Positions 23,296-34,197 of a stretch of 64,000 nt of DNA are shown here, one piece after another (the stretch's first letter is position 1; every line of letters begins with the position of its first letter). The stretch comes from a bacterium (GTDB lineage: Bacteria; Bacillota; Bacilli; Lactobacillales; Streptococcaceae). The notes beneath the pieces are model-generated. The model had not been told where the DNA came from, searched no databases, and saw nothing but the letters and a program-made list of their open reading frames with translations. The stretch is from the NCBI GenBank assembly GCA_905221035.1, contig CAJNBP010000001.1, forward strand, positions 62,001 to 126,000, written 5' to 3'. The translations under genes and the position numbers were made by a program.

Positions 23296-24137
23296 TATTT
23301 ATACTTATCCTCCAATTGGCTCATCCAAATACCAAGCCAGATTCCCAAGGCAAAGAAGAAGGCGATGATGACATAACCAACAAGAGAAAGGCCTGTGTAT
23401 TGGATGCTTTCAGCGTTTCCTGCATTTGGAATCAAGATCAAAAGAGTACTTGATAAGACGATTCCGATGATGAAATGATAGACCCGTGAGTGGTAGTTAT
23501 TTAAGGCATAATCCATCAATTTTGAAAAAATAATGAGAGTTGCGCCTGCACCAATTCCAATCGGGAAGAAAGTTCCCAAGAGGTCAAAGGTTTTAAAACC
23601 AGTCAACATAGGAGCATAGAGGCCCAAAATCAAAAGTAGGTTTGATGGGCTGAGGCCAGGAACCAGTACACCAAGAGCCAATAGCGCACCTGCTAGGACG
23701 AAATTAAGAAAGCTTGCACTTAAGGTTCCAACGATGAAATTTAAGGCATAGAGACCTAGTCCAGAAATGATAAAGGTTGCCCAGAACCAAGCTAAATCAA
23801 TCTTATCTCGATCAGATTCTCGAGTTGATTCTTTGAGGAGGCTAGGAACAGTACCAATGATGGCACCCGCAAAGCTCCATAAGACAAAGACCTGATAATT
23901 TTCAAGCAGGTATTCAATCGGGTAAGAAAATAAGCCGATTCCCAGAAGCATACCGATGGCAACTGGAATAAAGTACAAAACATTTTCTTTAAAGTCTTTA
24001 AAGGGATGGGCCAGAAAGCCAATCATCCGTTCATAAATTCCTAAAATTGCTGCTAGAACCCCTCCGGAAATTCCCGGTAGGATAAATCCAAGAGCAATCA
24101 CAATCCCTTTAATAAGGCGTGCTAACCATGAGAGCAT
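23295..24137 (-). CDS. DUF368 membrane protein (candidate undecaprenyl-phosphate translocase)
   Basis: 280 residues with eight or more hydrophobic helices. DUF368 signatures are GFILPGISGGVLAAILGIYERMI near the N-terminus and LGVLVPGLSPSNLLLILGLYAPM in the middle, forming an internal repeat. Some DUF368 proteins (PopT) were shown to recycle undecaprenyl phosphate across the membrane for cell-wall synthesis; that role here is inferred by family only. First gene of its operon. Confidence 0.9.
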   Translation of the reverse strand: MLSWLARLIKGIVIALGFILPGISGGVLAAILGIYERMIGFLAHPFKDFKENVLYFIPVAIGMLLGIGLFSYPIEYLLENYQVFVLWSFAGAIIGTVPSLLKESTRESDRDKIDLAWFWATFIISGLGLYALNFIVGTLSASFLNFVLAGALLALGVLVPGLSPSNLLLILGLYAPMLTGFKTFDLLGTFFPIGIGAGATLIIFSKLMDYALNNYHSRVYHFIIGIVLSSTLLILIPNAGNAESIQYTGLSLVGYVIIAFFFALGIWLGIWMSQLEDKYK

Positions 24138-24231
24138 ATGTTTCCTCCAACTATTTCTATTTCAAAAAATCCTTATTATATTGTATCACAATCAAACACA
24201 AAAAGAAAAAGCAAATGCTAAACAAATGCTT

Positions 24232-25032
24232 TTAAGGTTTTAAAAAGAGTTTTCTAAAGGTTTCTTCTTTGTTTTTTAAGGAAGAGATGACGTTGATATC
24301 CAAATCGTGGTCAAAGCCAGCAATTTTCCCTTTAGATGTGTATTGGTGAATATCATAATCTAAGTCCGTATTAGGTTTGCTTTCGAAAAATCCAGTATTT
24401 GAACCATAGGAAGGAATCCAAACAGAATTAAACTTGTCTGTATCAATACTGTGTTCTTCCATGAAGTAGACCCCAACGTAGATGCCGATATTTTTTGCAC
24501 CTAGTGATTCTAGTTTTGCACGAAAGGCTTCAACACCTTCGTTCATATTGGACATGGTTTTATCTTCCACGTCAAGCCAATAGTAGCTAGGGCTGTATGG
24601 GGAAGAGGCGTTATAAAAAACTTCAGCGGCCTTTTCCATTTCTTGGACACTTTTTCCAGCTAAATAAGCATAGACACCAACTGGGACATTTCGTTTTTGA
24701 AACTCCGTGATATGGGTTTTAAAGGCCTTATCTACCCCATTAACAAAGGCAGCATCGTTTTCTTTTAAAGACTGAGCGCCACTATGTACACGAACGATAG
24801 CTCCAGAAATGTTTTGGGACAGAGTATCATAATTTATTTCCTCAGGACGCTGCCAACCAGAAACATCAATCACCGGTTTATCTATATTATGTAGCGCTTG
24901 CGATTCTACTTGCGCGATATTTGACTTTGTTTTTACAGGATGGTCCTCAAAACGAGGGCGATTCAGGATTAAAATGAAAATCATAATCCCAAAAAAACCA
25001 AACAAAATAAGCGGATTTATTTTCTTTCTCAT
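24232..25032 (-). CDS. membrane-anchored GH25 family muramidase (lysozyme)
   Basis: Peptidoglycan N-acetylmuramidase. One N-terminal transmembrane anchor (about residues 8-25), then a GH25 barrel: VIDVSGWQRPEEINY (catalytic Asp region) and YYWLDVEDKTMSN, carrying the D-x-E acidic pair. 266 residues. No choline-binding repeats, unlike phage Cpl lysozymes. Monocistronic, divergent from glmU. Confidence 0.87.
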   Translation of the reverse strand: MRKKINPLILFGFFGIMIFILILNRPRFEDHPVKTKSNIAQVESQALHNIDKPVIDVSGWQRPEEINYDTLSQNISGAIVRVHSGAQSLKENDAAFVNGVDKAFKTHITEFQKRNVPVGVYAYLAGKSVQEMEKAAEVFYNASSPYSPSYYWLDVEDKTMSNMNEGVEAFRAKLESLGAKNIGIYVGVYFMEEHSIDTDKFNSVWIPSYGSNTGFFESKPNTDLDYDIHQYTSKGKIAGFDHDLDINVISSLKNKEETFRKLFLKP

Positions 25033-25147
25033 ATCCCATAATTCTACCTTAAAAATGAAAAAAAATCAAAAAAAATACTCAAAAAATGGGTTAAGGAAAG
25101 GACTTTAGAGCATTTTTTCATTCAAGGGCGCGGAATGATTTGAAATA

Positions 25148-25156
25148 TGGTATAAT
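25148..25156 (+). promoter_or_regulatory. extended -10 promoter of glmU
   Basis: TGGTATAAT; no recognisable -35. Confidence 0.5.
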
Positions 25157-25172
25157 AAAAGGGAATTTCTAG

Positions 25173-26567
<1,395 letters not shown>

Positions 26568-26576
26568 GAGCTTGTC

Positions 26577-27122
26577 ATGGAATTTGAAGAAAAAACGCTT
26601 AGCCGAAAAGAAATCTATCAAGGACCAATATTTAAACTGGTCCAAGATCAGGTTGAATTACCAGAAGGAAAGGGAACTGCCCAACGGGATTTGATTTTCC
26701 ACAATGGAGCTGTCTGCGTTTTGGCAGTAACGGATGAACAAAAACTTATCTTGGTCAAGCAGTACCGCAAAGCTATCGAGGCTGTCTCTTACGAAATTCC
26801 AGCCGGAAAATTGGAAGTAGGAGAGAATACAGACCCTGTTGCAGCAGCTCTTCGAGAATTAGAGGAAGAAACAGCCTATACAGGGAAATTAGAACTCTTG
26901 TACGTTTTTTACTCAGCCATTGGCTTTTGTAATGAAAAGTTAAAACTATACCTAGCAAGCGATTTGACAAAGGTAGAAAATCCGCGTCCGCAGGATGAAG
27001 ATGAGACCTTGGAGGTACTTGAAGTGAGCTTAGAGGAAGCCAAGGAATTGATCCAATCAGGTCATATCTGTGATGCTAAGACAATTATGGCTATTCAATA
27101 CTGGGAATTGCAGGAAAGATAG
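26577..27122 (+). CDS. NUDIX hydrolase (ADP-ribose pyrophosphatase type)
   Basis: 181 residues with an intact Nudix box, from [11 protein letters not shown] to [11 protein letters not shown] (GX5EX7REXXEEXG pattern). The downstream sequence [16 protein letters not shown] fits the ADP-sugar pyrophosphatase subfamily. Nine bases after glmU. Confidence 0.92.
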   Translation: MEFEEKTLSRKEIYQGPIFKLVQDQVELPEGKGTAQRDLIFHNGAVCVLAVTDEQKLILVKQYRKAIEAVSYEIPAGKLEVGENTDPVAAALRELEEETAYTGKLELLYVFYSAIGFCNEKLKLYLASDLTKVENPRPQDEDETLEVLEVSLEEAKELIQSGHICDAKTIMAIQYWELQER

Positions 27123-27133
27123 AGGAGGTCAGT

Positions 27134-27445
27134 ATGGGTAAACCTTTATTAACGGATGAAATGATTGAAAGAGCTAATAGAGGCGAAAAAATTTCAGGTC
27201 CCCCTTTGCTAGATGATGAGGAGACAAAAATTTTACCAACCTCTTCTTCCCGTTTTGGTTATGCCAATCCTAAGGATCATGGTTTTAGCCAGGAAACCTT
27301 GAAGATTCAGGTCGAACCGTCTATTCATAAAAGCCGTCGCATTGAAAATACCAAGAGAAATGTCTTCAATTCTAAGTTAAATAAGATTTTATTTGCAGTC
27401 ATCTTTCTCTTGATTTTGCTTGTCTTAGCAATGAAACTTTTGTAA
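27134..27445 (+). CDS. macP: cell-wall synthase accessory phosphoprotein MacP
   Basis: 103-residue single-pass membrane protein: basic and acidic cytoplasmic N-terminus, one C-terminal helix (about 83-101). In pneumococcus MacP activates the peptidoglycan synthase PBP2a and is phosphorylated by StkP on a threonine near position 32; here Thr31 in DDEETKIL is the likely equivalent. Its place between the NUDIX gene and mtnN matches the pneumococcal arrangement as I recall it. Confidence 0.85.
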   Translation: MGKPLLTDEMIERANRGEKISGPPLLDDEETKILPTSSSRFGYANPKDHGFSQETLKIQVEPSIHKSRRIENTKRNVFNSKLNKILFAVIFLLILLVLAMKLL

Positions 27446-27461
27446 TAGAAAAGGAAATGAA

Positions 27462-28154
27462 ATGAAAATAGGAATTATTGCGGCAATGCCAGAAGAACTG
27501 GCTTATTTGGTCCAGCATTTAGAAAATGCCCAAGAGCAAGTTGTTTTGGGTAATACCTATCACACAGGAACCATTGCCTCTCATGAAGTCGTTCTTGTAG
27601 AAAGTGGAATTGGTAAGGTCATGTCTGCTATGAGTGTGGCGATTTTGGCTGATCATTTCCAAGTGGATGCTTTGATTAATACAGGTTCAGCTGGGGCAGT
27701 AGCAGAAGGGATTGCTGTTGGGGATGTTGTGATTGCTGACAAATTAGCCTATCATGACGTGGATGTCACAGCTTTTGGTTATGCTTATGGACAAATGGCG
27801 CAACAACCGCTTTATTTCGAATCAGATAAAACCTTTGTTGCTAAAATTCAAGAGAGTTTATCTCAATTGGACCAAAAATGGCATCTTGGTTTGATTGCTA
27901 CAGGAGATAGTTTTGTTGCAGGAAATGACAAGATAGAAGCGATTAAGTCCCATTTCCCAGAAGTTTTAGCAGTTGAGATGGAGGGGGCAGCTATTGCTCA
28001 GGCAGCGCATGCCCTTAATCTTCCAGTTTTAGTCATCCGAGCTATGAGTGACAATGCCAACCATGAAGCAAACATCTCTTTTGATGAGTTTATTATCGAA
28101 GCTGGACGTCGCTCTGCCCAAGTCTTGTTAGCCTTTTTGAAGGCTTTAGATTAA
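27462..28154 (+). CDS. mtnN: 5'-methylthioadenosine/S-adenosylhomocysteine nucleosidase
   Basis: Cleaves MTA and SAH to adenine and the thioribose product, feeding the LuxS/AI-2 and methionine recycling routes. 230 residues; N-terminus MKIGIIAAMPEE, catalytic Asp in VLVIRAMSDNANHEA, EMEGAAIAQ substrate motif. Confidence 0.97.
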   Translation: MKIGIIAAMPEELAYLVQHLENAQEQVVLGNTYHTGTIASHEVVLVESGIGKVMSAMSVAILADHFQVDALINTGSAGAVAEGIAVGDVVIADKLAYHDVDVTAFGYAYGQMAQQPLYFESDKTFVAKIQESLSQLDQKWHLGLIATGDSFVAGNDKIEAIKSHFPEVLAVEMEGAAIAQAAHALNLPVLVIRAMSDNANHEANISFDEFIIEAGRRSAQVLLAFLKALD

Positions 28155-28230
28155 GCGGAAATTTGACAGTTTTTCTAGCTTATGATAAGATTTAAGTAAA
28201 GAAAAGCTAGAAAACGTTTCAGAGGATATT

Positions 28231-28722
28231 ATGAGTATTGAAATGACCGTCAGTGAGATTGCCGAGGTCTTAGGATTATCTCGTCAAGCAATCAATAACC
28301 GTGTCAAAGAATTACCAGAAGAAGACACAGATAAAAATGACAAAGGGGTAACAGTCGTTACCAGAAGTGGCTTGATTAAGCTAGAAGAAATCTATAAAAA
28401 AACGATTTTTGAAGATGAGCCTGTCAGTGAAGATGTCAAGCAACGTGAACTGATGGAGATTCTAGTGGATGAGAAGAATGCAGAAATTCTTCGTCTCTAT
28501 GAACAATTAAAAGCTAAGGATCGTCAGTTATCAGAAAAAGACGAGCAGATGCGCATCAAAGACCGTCAGATTGCTGAGAAAGACAAACAACTCGATCAGC
28601 AGCAACAATTGACTCTTCAAGCCATGAAGGATCAAGAAAATCTTAAGCTAGAGCTGGACCAAGCAAAAGAAGAAGTCCAATCAACTAAGAAAGGCTTTTT
28701 TGCTCGTTTATTTGGAGGATAA
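28231..28722 (+). CDS. rocS: chromosome segregation regulator RocS (DUF536 family)
   Basis: 163 residues in three parts: an N-terminal helix-turn-helix (MTVSEIAEVLGLSRQAINNRVKEL), a long charged coiled coil with DRQ/EKD repeats (about 75-150), and a C-terminal amphipathic helix GFFARLFGG for membrane binding. This is the layout of pneumococcal RocS, which links chromosome segregation to division and capsule control. It follows mtnN, as I recall for pneumococcus. Confidence 0.85.
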   Translation: MSIEMTVSEIAEVLGLSRQAINNRVKELPEEDTDKNDKGVTVVTRSGLIKLEEIYKKTIFEDEPVSEDVKQRELMEILVDEKNAEILRLYEQLKAKDRQLSEKDEQMRIKDRQIAEKDKQLDQQQQLTLQAMKDQENLKLELDQAKEEVQSTKKGFFARLFGG

Positions 28723-28820
28723 TCAAGGAGCTGTTTAGGTTAAATGCTAACCTGATGGCTTCTTTTGTTTGTGAATAGTATAGTTGCTCAAGTAAAATAA
28801 CAGTAGAGGAGAGGTATAGA

Positions 28821-29411
28821 ATGGAACGATTAGAAGATTACATTGCTTTTGATTTAGAATTTAATCAGCATGAAGGACAAACACACTTGATTCAAGTATC
28901 GGCAGTCCGTTTTAGAGATGGTCAGGAAATCGACACCTATGATTCCTATGTCCATACTAGTGTGCCTCTAAAAAGTTTTATCAATGGTTTGACTGGGATT
29001 ACAGCTGAGACCTTAAAAGATGCTCCACCAGTTGAGGAAGTTATAAAAGAATTCCAAGAGTTTGTGGGTTCTTTGCCTATGGTAGGCTACAATGCTGCTA
29101 AAAGTGATTTGCCTATTCTAGCAGAGCATGGTTTAGACTACAGCCAGCAGTACAAGGTGGATTTGTATGATGAAGCCTTTGAACGTCGGAGTTCAGATTT
29201 ACATGGTATTGCCAATCTTAAGTTGCAAACCGTTGCCTCGTTTCTTGGATTTCGAGGTCAGTCTCATAATAGCTTGGAGGATGCTCGGATGACGGCGCGT
29301 GTTTACGAGTCCTTCTTAGAGTCAGATCAAGCTAGAGAATTGTTAGAGACGGAAAGTAGTTTATCAAACAATCCTTTTGGTGGCTTGGACTTGTCTCAAT
29401 TATTTGACTAG
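28821..29411 (+). CDS. 3'-5' exonuclease, DnaQ-like (DEDDh)
   Basis: 196 residues. Exo I IAFDLEFNQHE, Exo II region VGYNAAKSDLP, Exo III HNSLEDARMTARVYE (His and Asp). Similar to the epsilon subunit proofreading fold but stand-alone, so perhaps an oligoribonuclease or DNA repair nuclease. Eight bases before the GDPD gene. Confidence 0.88.
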   Translation: MERLEDYIAFDLEFNQHEGQTHLIQVSAVRFRDGQEIDTYDSYVHTSVPLKSFINGLTGITAETLKDAPPVEEVIKEFQEFVGSLPMVGYNAAKSDLPILAEHGLDYSQQYKVDLYDEAFERRSSDLHGIANLKLQTVASFLGFRGQSHNSLEDARMTARVYESFLESDQARELLETESSLSNNPFGGLDLSQLFD

Positions 29412-29419
29412 GAGTGTCT

Positions 29420-31183
29420 ATGAAACCTGAAAAACCTAAAAATCTAGGTTTTAGGAAAATTTACTTTAATCTAGATAAAATTCTCTTCCTCTTTTTCTTG
29501 ATATTTATGATGATTGAGTTTGTCTGGTTGCCACTTAATTCTTGGATTGCTGGACTGTTGCTTCGTCAGACAGGTTATCTCTTTCTTTCCTACAATAATA
29601 TTTTTGCCATTATAAAGGGTTCTCCCTTTGTTAGTCTTGCTTTATTTGTTCTGGTAATCGTTAATTTACTAATCGCCTATTACCAGATAGGACTCCTCTT
29701 TATCGGAGCCCGGCACCTCCTCTATCATGAAAAGAGAACACTACTGGAGTACAGTCGCAAGGTCTTTCGTCAAAGTTTCTTGTTTATGAAGCAAGTGACG
29801 ATTTACAAAATGGCCTTTATTTTCTTTTATGTCATGATGCTCTTTCCATTGATTCGAAAGATTTTAAAGATTTATTACCTCAATAAAATCGTTATTCCGG
29901 AATTCATAGTAGCCTATGTAGAAGATAAGTACTGGTTGGTCGGTTTGGTAATCACTGTTCTAGCCTTGCTGCTGTTTTACATTTCAATACGTTTGATGTT
30001 TGCCCTACCCCAGCTTTTGTTTGAGAAGAAAACAGTCAAAGAAGCAGTCGAATACAGTCTAGAGAAGACGAAAAGGCAATCCTGGTTTTATATTTGGAAC
30101 TTGCTTTGGATTATCGTCAAAACGTATCTATTTTTCATTCTTCTCTTGATTCCAATCTTAGCGAGTCAGGTACTGATGGATGGAGTGACCCATAAGGAAT
30201 CTCTTGTATTAGGAATCATTAATTTTGTCTTGATTAAGAATTTCCACTATATGGCCTTGACCTATTTCCTCATTAAGTTTGTTTCCTTTTTGACAGGAGA
30301 AGAACTAGAAATCACACCAAGGAGAAAGAAAGACCACTGGATGAGATGGGGAGTGATGGGCTGTGCCGGCATCTTTTTCGCGCTTGAGGGGTATGTTTAT
30401 TTGGAAGCGCCAGTAGCACATAGACCCTTGATTATCTCTCATCGCGGTGTTTCAGATAAAAATGGTGTCCAAAATACCGTCCAATCATTAGAGAGGACAG
30501 CTCAGCTAGAGCCAGACTTTGTTGAGACGGATGTTCAGGAAACAAAAGACGGCCAGTTTGTCATGATGCATGATGCCAATATCAAGAATTTGACAGGAGT
30601 TAATGCCAATCCTCAAGATTTAACCTTAGATGAATTAACCAAACTTGATATTTCGGAAAACGGCTATCATAGTAAGGTGTCTAGTTTTGATGAGTATCTC
30701 AACAAAGCCAATGAATTGCATCAAAAACTTCTCATTGAGATTAAAACTAGTCGAAAAGATAGTCCAGATATGATGAAACGCTTTATGGACAAATATGGAG
30801 TCATCATTAAGCAGAATGGCCACCAAATGCAGTCCTTAGACTACCATGTGATTGACCAGGTGTTGGCCTACGATTCACAAATTCCAGTCTATTTCATCCT
30901 ACCTTATAATAGTATTTTTCCAAGAACGAAAGCCACAGGTTACACCATGGAGTATTCAACCTTGGATGAAAATTTTGTCAACAAGCTATGGAATACCGAT
31001 CAGAAATTGTACGTGTGGACCATCAATAGTTCAGAGTCTTTTGATAAATCTGTTCAGTTAGGAGCAGATGGCATGATAACGGATGACTTGGAAATGATTC
31101 AAGACCAGGTAACCATTGCCCAAGAAGACCCAGAGTACACGGATTTACTGTTTAAACAGGCTATGGAATTCTTTAATTTTTAG
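29420..31183 (+). CDS. glycerophosphodiester phosphodiesterase with N-terminal membrane domain
   Basis: 587 residues from ATG 29420 (AGGAG upstream). The first ~330 residues hold about seven to eight transmembrane helices (GDPD membrane domain). The C-terminal GDPD barrel has ISHRGVSDKNGVQNTVQSLE, FVETDVQETKDGQFVMMHD (acid/base histidines and metal-binding Glu/Asp) and LIEIKTS. It may act on lipid or teichoic-acid glycerophosphodiesters outside the membrane. Confidence 0.92.
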   Translation: MKPEKPKNLGFRKIYFNLDKILFLFFLIFMMIEFVWLPLNSWIAGLLLRQTGYLFLSYNNIFAIIKGSPFVSLALFVLVIVNLLIAYYQIGLLFIGARHLLYHEKRTLLEYSRKVFRQSFLFMKQVTIYKMAFIFFYVMMLFPLIRKILKIYYLNKIVIPEFIVAYVEDKYWLVGLVITVLALLLFYISIRLMFALPQLLFEKKTVKEAVEYSLEKTKRQSWFYIWNLLWIIVKTYLFFILLLIPILASQVLMDGVTHKESLVLGIINFVLIKNFHYMALTYFLIKFVSFLTGEELEITPRRKKDHWMRWGVMGCAGIFFALEGYVYLEAPVAHRPLIISHRGVSDKNGVQNTVQSLERTAQLEPDFVETDVQETKDGQFVMMHDANIKNLTGVNANPQDLTLDELTKLDISENGYHSKVSSFDEYLNKANELHQKLLIEIKTSRKDSPDMMKRFMDKYGVIIKQNGHQMQSLDYHVIDQVLAYDSQIPVYFILPYNSIFPRTKATGYTMEYSTLDENFVNKLWNTDQKLYVWTINSSESFDKSVQLGADGMITDDLEMIQDQVTIAQEDPEYTDLLFKQAMEFFNF

Positions 31184-31221
31184 TAAGCAAAAAGAGGAAC
31201 AGTTGTTCCTCCCACGATAGG

Positions 31222-31251
31222 CAAGTATTCTCTTGAGTGCTTGTTTTTTTA
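31222..31251 (+). terminator. terminator of the GDPD gene
   Basis: CAAGTATTC/GAGTGCTTG stem (two G-T pairs), TCTT loop, T7. An upstream hairpin GAGGAACA/TGTTCCTC lies at about 31195-31212. Confidence 0.8.
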
Positions 31252-31252
31252 A

Positions 31253-31552
31253 TTAGAATGGTAATTTTCCAGCGAAAGCACCTAGTTTTTTCTTGGTAGT
31301 TTCATCAATTTGTTCAAGAGCTGAGTTGATGGCTTGAACAGTCATATCAGAAAGAGTTTCAAGGTCTTCTGGATCAACGACAGCTGGATTGAAGTCGATG
31401 CTGACAACTTTTTTGTCACCAGTTAGGGTCGCTTGGACAAGGTCTTGAGCAGATTTGCCAACAAATTGCATAGCAGCAAGTTCTGCTTGGCTTTGTTCCA
31501 TTTGTTTTTGAAGTTTTTGTGCTTGACGCATCATGTTTTGCATGTTCATCAT
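31253..31552 (-). CDS. ebfC: YbaB/EbfC nucleoid-associated protein
   Basis: 99-residue dimeric DNA-binding protein; N-terminal [20 protein letters not shown] and [19 protein letters not shown] are family signatures. The mobile element is inserted exactly at its start codon: the first 17 bases of the gene are the attachment core. Its ribosome site and promoter now come from the element (AAAGGAATC about 15 bases upstream of ATG). ebfC is, to my knowledge, a described integration site for streptococcal mobile elements. Confidence 0.92.
31536..31552. repeat. attachment-site core, left copy
   Basis: TTTTGCATGTTCATCAT, spanning the first codons of ebfC; repeated exactly at 42803-42819. It lies 70 bases from the end of the integrase gene. 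Confidence 0.75.
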
Positions 31553-31622
31553 AAGATTTTTAAGATTCCTTTCGTATCAAGGCTTTGAGCCTTTTTTAAT
31601 AAATTTTTTGCCATTTTTTGCC

Positions 31623-32774
31623 CTAAAAGTTGTCAAAAGCATTGGCGACTTCTTTTTGTTGAGTTGGGAATAGGTGAGAGTAGATGTTGATTGTTGTATT
31701 AATACTACTGTGTCCCAGTCGTTTCATAAGTGTAAAAAATATATAATCTTTTCCTTCACCATTTCTGAGTCCTTTTGAAACTAGAAACGCTGCATGTGAG
31801 TGTCGGAAATCGTGATTACGAATCATTTTTAATGATGCAGGCATTCTTTTTTTCAATTTAATCTTTTGATTAGAAACCATTGGAGCAGTTAGTTGTAAAG
31901 GACTGTCTTGAAAGATTTGTAAGTCTTCTGTATTGTCCGTAAACTCTACTAATAGGTGAGCTTGTTTTTCTTTCCATTCCGTTAGTTCTTGAACGAATGC
32001 TTTATGAATATAAATTCGACGATTGGATTGAGTAGTTTTTACCGTTCCGATATGGACCTTGTTATTACGAAAGTAAGCAGAATACTTAATATCGATATAA
32101 CCCTCTGATAAATTAATCTGTTTCCAAGTTAAGGCCAATGCTTCGCCAACACGAACGCCTGTAAACATCAGCACTCGATAAAATAGCTGAAACATATATT
32201 CATCTTCTGTGAACAGAGAATCAAATAGCTTGAATTCTTCAGGAGTGAAATAAGACATCTCCTTGTGTTTATCAGGCAGTTTTCTTAGTCCATTGCATGG
32301 ATTATCTTGTCTAAGACGATTAGCGACAGCAACATCAAACATTTTATGTAGAAAAATCATTAGCTGATTAACGGTCGTGCTTGATAGTGTTCCTCCTTTG
32401 ACACTTGGTTGTTTGACCAACCAATCTCTAAATTTTTTTACTTCATGGATAGTAATGGCAGACATATCTGCATGCTCAAAAAACTTAGAGACATATTGGT
32501 TATAATAGGATATCTGTGTATCAATGGTACCACGTTTATTCCCACGGAGTTCATCTTCTTGTTGAACTAAAGAGTAAAGGTGAGAAACAGATATTTTATC
32601 TTTAATATGAACTTGGTGAAGTTTGTTTAATCGATAATCTGCTTCATATTGAACAGCTTCTTTACGAGTGGTAAATCCTGACTTTCTATGCCGTTTGATT
32701 TCACCAGTCAATGGGTCTATGCCATCGGTAATATCTACTTTCCATTTTCCCTTGTATCCTTTGATAACTGACAT
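31623..32774 (-). CDS. int: tyrosine-type site-specific integrase
   Basis: Catalyses integration and excision of the element. 383 residues: N-terminal arm-binding domain (GYKGKWKVDITDGIDPLTGEIKRHRKSGFTTRKEA), core-binding SAM-like domain, catalytic domain with Arg in FTGVRVGEALALTW, HxxR in HDFRHSHAAFL and nucleophile Tyr in INTTINIYSHL. Located next to the left attachment core, as expected. A ribosome site GAGG lies before ATG 32774. Confidence 0.95.
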   Translation of the reverse strand: MSVIKGYKGKWKVDITDGIDPLTGEIKRHRKSGFTTRKEAVQYEADYRLNKLHQVHIKDKISVSHLYSLVQQEDELRGNKRGTIDTQISYYNQYVSKFFEHADMSAITIHEVKKFRDWLVKQPSVKGGTLSSTTVNQLMIFLHKMFDVAVANRLRQDNPCNGLRKLPDKHKEMSYFTPEEFKLFDSLFTEDEYMFQLFYRVLMFTGVRVGEALALTWKQINLSEGYIDIKYSAYFRNNKVHIGTVKTTQSNRRIYIHKAFVQELTEWKEKQAHLLVEFTDNTEDLQIFQDSPLQLTAPMVSNQKIKLKKRMPASLKMIRNHDFRHSHAAFLVSKGLRNGEGKDYIFFTLMKRLGHSSINTTINIYSHLFPTQQKEVANAFDNF

Positions 32775-32775
32775 A

Positions 32776-33024
32776 TTATTTTCCTCTTTCTATGTCAGTA
32801 GCGAAGAGTACAGTATCTATTATATCATTTTTTGAGATGATTTTGAATCCAAGAATTTCTTCGGCAATAGTCTTTGGTATTCTTCCAATCCTTTTGTTTT
32901 TATAAAGTTGAAAACCTCTTTCGACAAGTAATTTTTTACCCTCTCGTATAACACGTCTAGCTGTGCCTTCTGGATATCCTTGATTTGCGATATCTATGTA
33001 GGTAACTGTTTGAATTTCTTGCAT
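32776..33024 (-). CDS. DUF3173 small protein, probable excision/regulatory factor
   Basis: 82 residues with a helix-turn-helix-like DIANQGYPEGTARRVIREGKKLL region. DUF3173 proteins regularly sit directly upstream of tyrosine integrases in streptococcal elements and are thought to act like excisionases. It starts immediately at the relaxase stop codon and ends 1 base before the integrase start, so the three are one transcription unit. Confidence 0.7.
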   Translation of the reverse strand: MQEIQTVTYIDIANQGYPEGTARRVIREGKKLLVERGFQLYKNKRIGRIPKTIAEEILGFKIISKNDIIDTVLFATDIERGK

Positions 33025-34197
33025 TTATTCATTCCTTTCCTTTTTCTTATTCAATTCTAAAAATAATTGGTACGATTTGTCTTGAATAGTTTCTTCTCTA
33101 TCAGTCTGATTTTTAAAGGGGTTTGGTAATTTATTGCCATGGTCTATATAAAACATCTGGTCCATTGGTTTGTACTTGTAAAATTGCAGATGCTCTTTTT
33201 TGACTTCGACTACTAAGGATAATCTTCTCATTAGTTGGCCCCAAGAATCGATATGACTTGTTTTTCTTTGATTAGTTAATTCTAAAAAGAAATCATAGGG
33301 AGAGTAGGGGCTAGTGATGATATAAATATTAGCTAGTAACGGCTTATCAAAATAACGACTACTTGCCATCGCTTTAACATTGTAAGGATCAAACATTTTG
33401 AGTAAGTCTGAGTAGTCAAATTGATGAGGGCGTAATTCGTCTAAGATAATCACGTGTTCTAAATTGTATTGTTGAAAAGGGTCACGGATTGAGCCCGTAA
33501 TAAAATAGTTAAGGTCATACTGTTCTGCGTATTGACGTGCTAGACGAGTCTTCCCTGCTCCCGCTTTTCCAAAAAGCCAAATAATCGTAACAATTTCATT
33601 CTTGTCAATCATTTCTTGTCGCCATAGTTCGGCTTGTGTTTCTAGTCGTTTTAAATAGACGGTTTCTATTTTTTGCCTTGCTTTGGCATATTGTGAACCA
33701 GTAAGTCGTTGTTCAATTTCTGATTTTGTAATATTACCAGTATAAAGTAGATCTAGTAGATTATCTATAATCATAGTGTCATTTATTTCATATCGTTTGG
33801 TTACATTTCTTTCGATAGTGTCTAATAGGATTAAATAGTCAAAATTTGCAATAACTTCTTTGGGAGAATATTGGTATTTATCTTGATTAGACTCCGTGTG
33901 ATGAACGAGATATGAGTAAGCATTGTTAACTGAACCCCTCCACTGCTCAAAACACTGTATTGGTTGTTTAGTCAACTTAGCAAGATTGTTTAAACTTCTA
34001 GCACTTTCAAATTGTAAAACAAGGTGTATATGTGGTGCGACAAGGTTTCCATCTTCCCCAATATCCTTATCATGCAATATTCCCGCAAAACGAAGCGGTT
34101 TTAGAATGTTCGTCATATACTCGATGATATCTTGTAAATTTGAAGATTGGAAATACTCAATCTGTTGAACAAACATAATATTTCTGGCTTTTACCAT
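33025..34197 (-). CDS. Rep_2-type rolling-circle relaxase/replication initiator with helicase domain
   Basis: 390 residues. N-terminal HUH endonuclease: metal-binding APHIHLVLQF (about residues 54-63) and catalytic-tyrosine region NAYSYLVHHT (about 92-101). The C-terminal superfamily 3 helicase domain has Walker A WLFGKAGAGKTRLARQY and Walker B EHVIILDELRP. This PF01719-PF00910 pairing is known from plasmid Rep proteins and from relaxases of streptococcal IMEs. AAAGGAG precedes the ATG. A hairpin-rich origin candidate lies directly upstream. Confidence 0.85.
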   Translation of the reverse strand: MVKARNIMFVQQIEYFQSSNLQDIIEYMTNILKPLRFAGILHDKDIGEDGNLVAPHIHLVLQFESARSLNNLAKLTKQPIQCFEQWRGSVNNAYSYLVHHTESNQDKYQYSPKEVIANFDYLILLDTIERNVTKRYEINDTMIIDNLLDLLYTGNITKSEIEQRLTGSQYAKARQKIETVYLKRLETQAELWRQEMIDKNEIVTIIWLFGKAGAGKTRLARQYAEQYDLNYFITGSIRDPFQQYNLEHVIILDELRPHQFDYSDLLKMFDPYNVKAMASSRYFDKPLLANIYIITSPYSPYDFFLELTNQRKTSHIDSWGQLMRRLSLVVEVKKEHLQFYKYKPMDQMFYIDHGNKLPNPFKNQTDREETIQDKSYQLFLELNKKKERNE

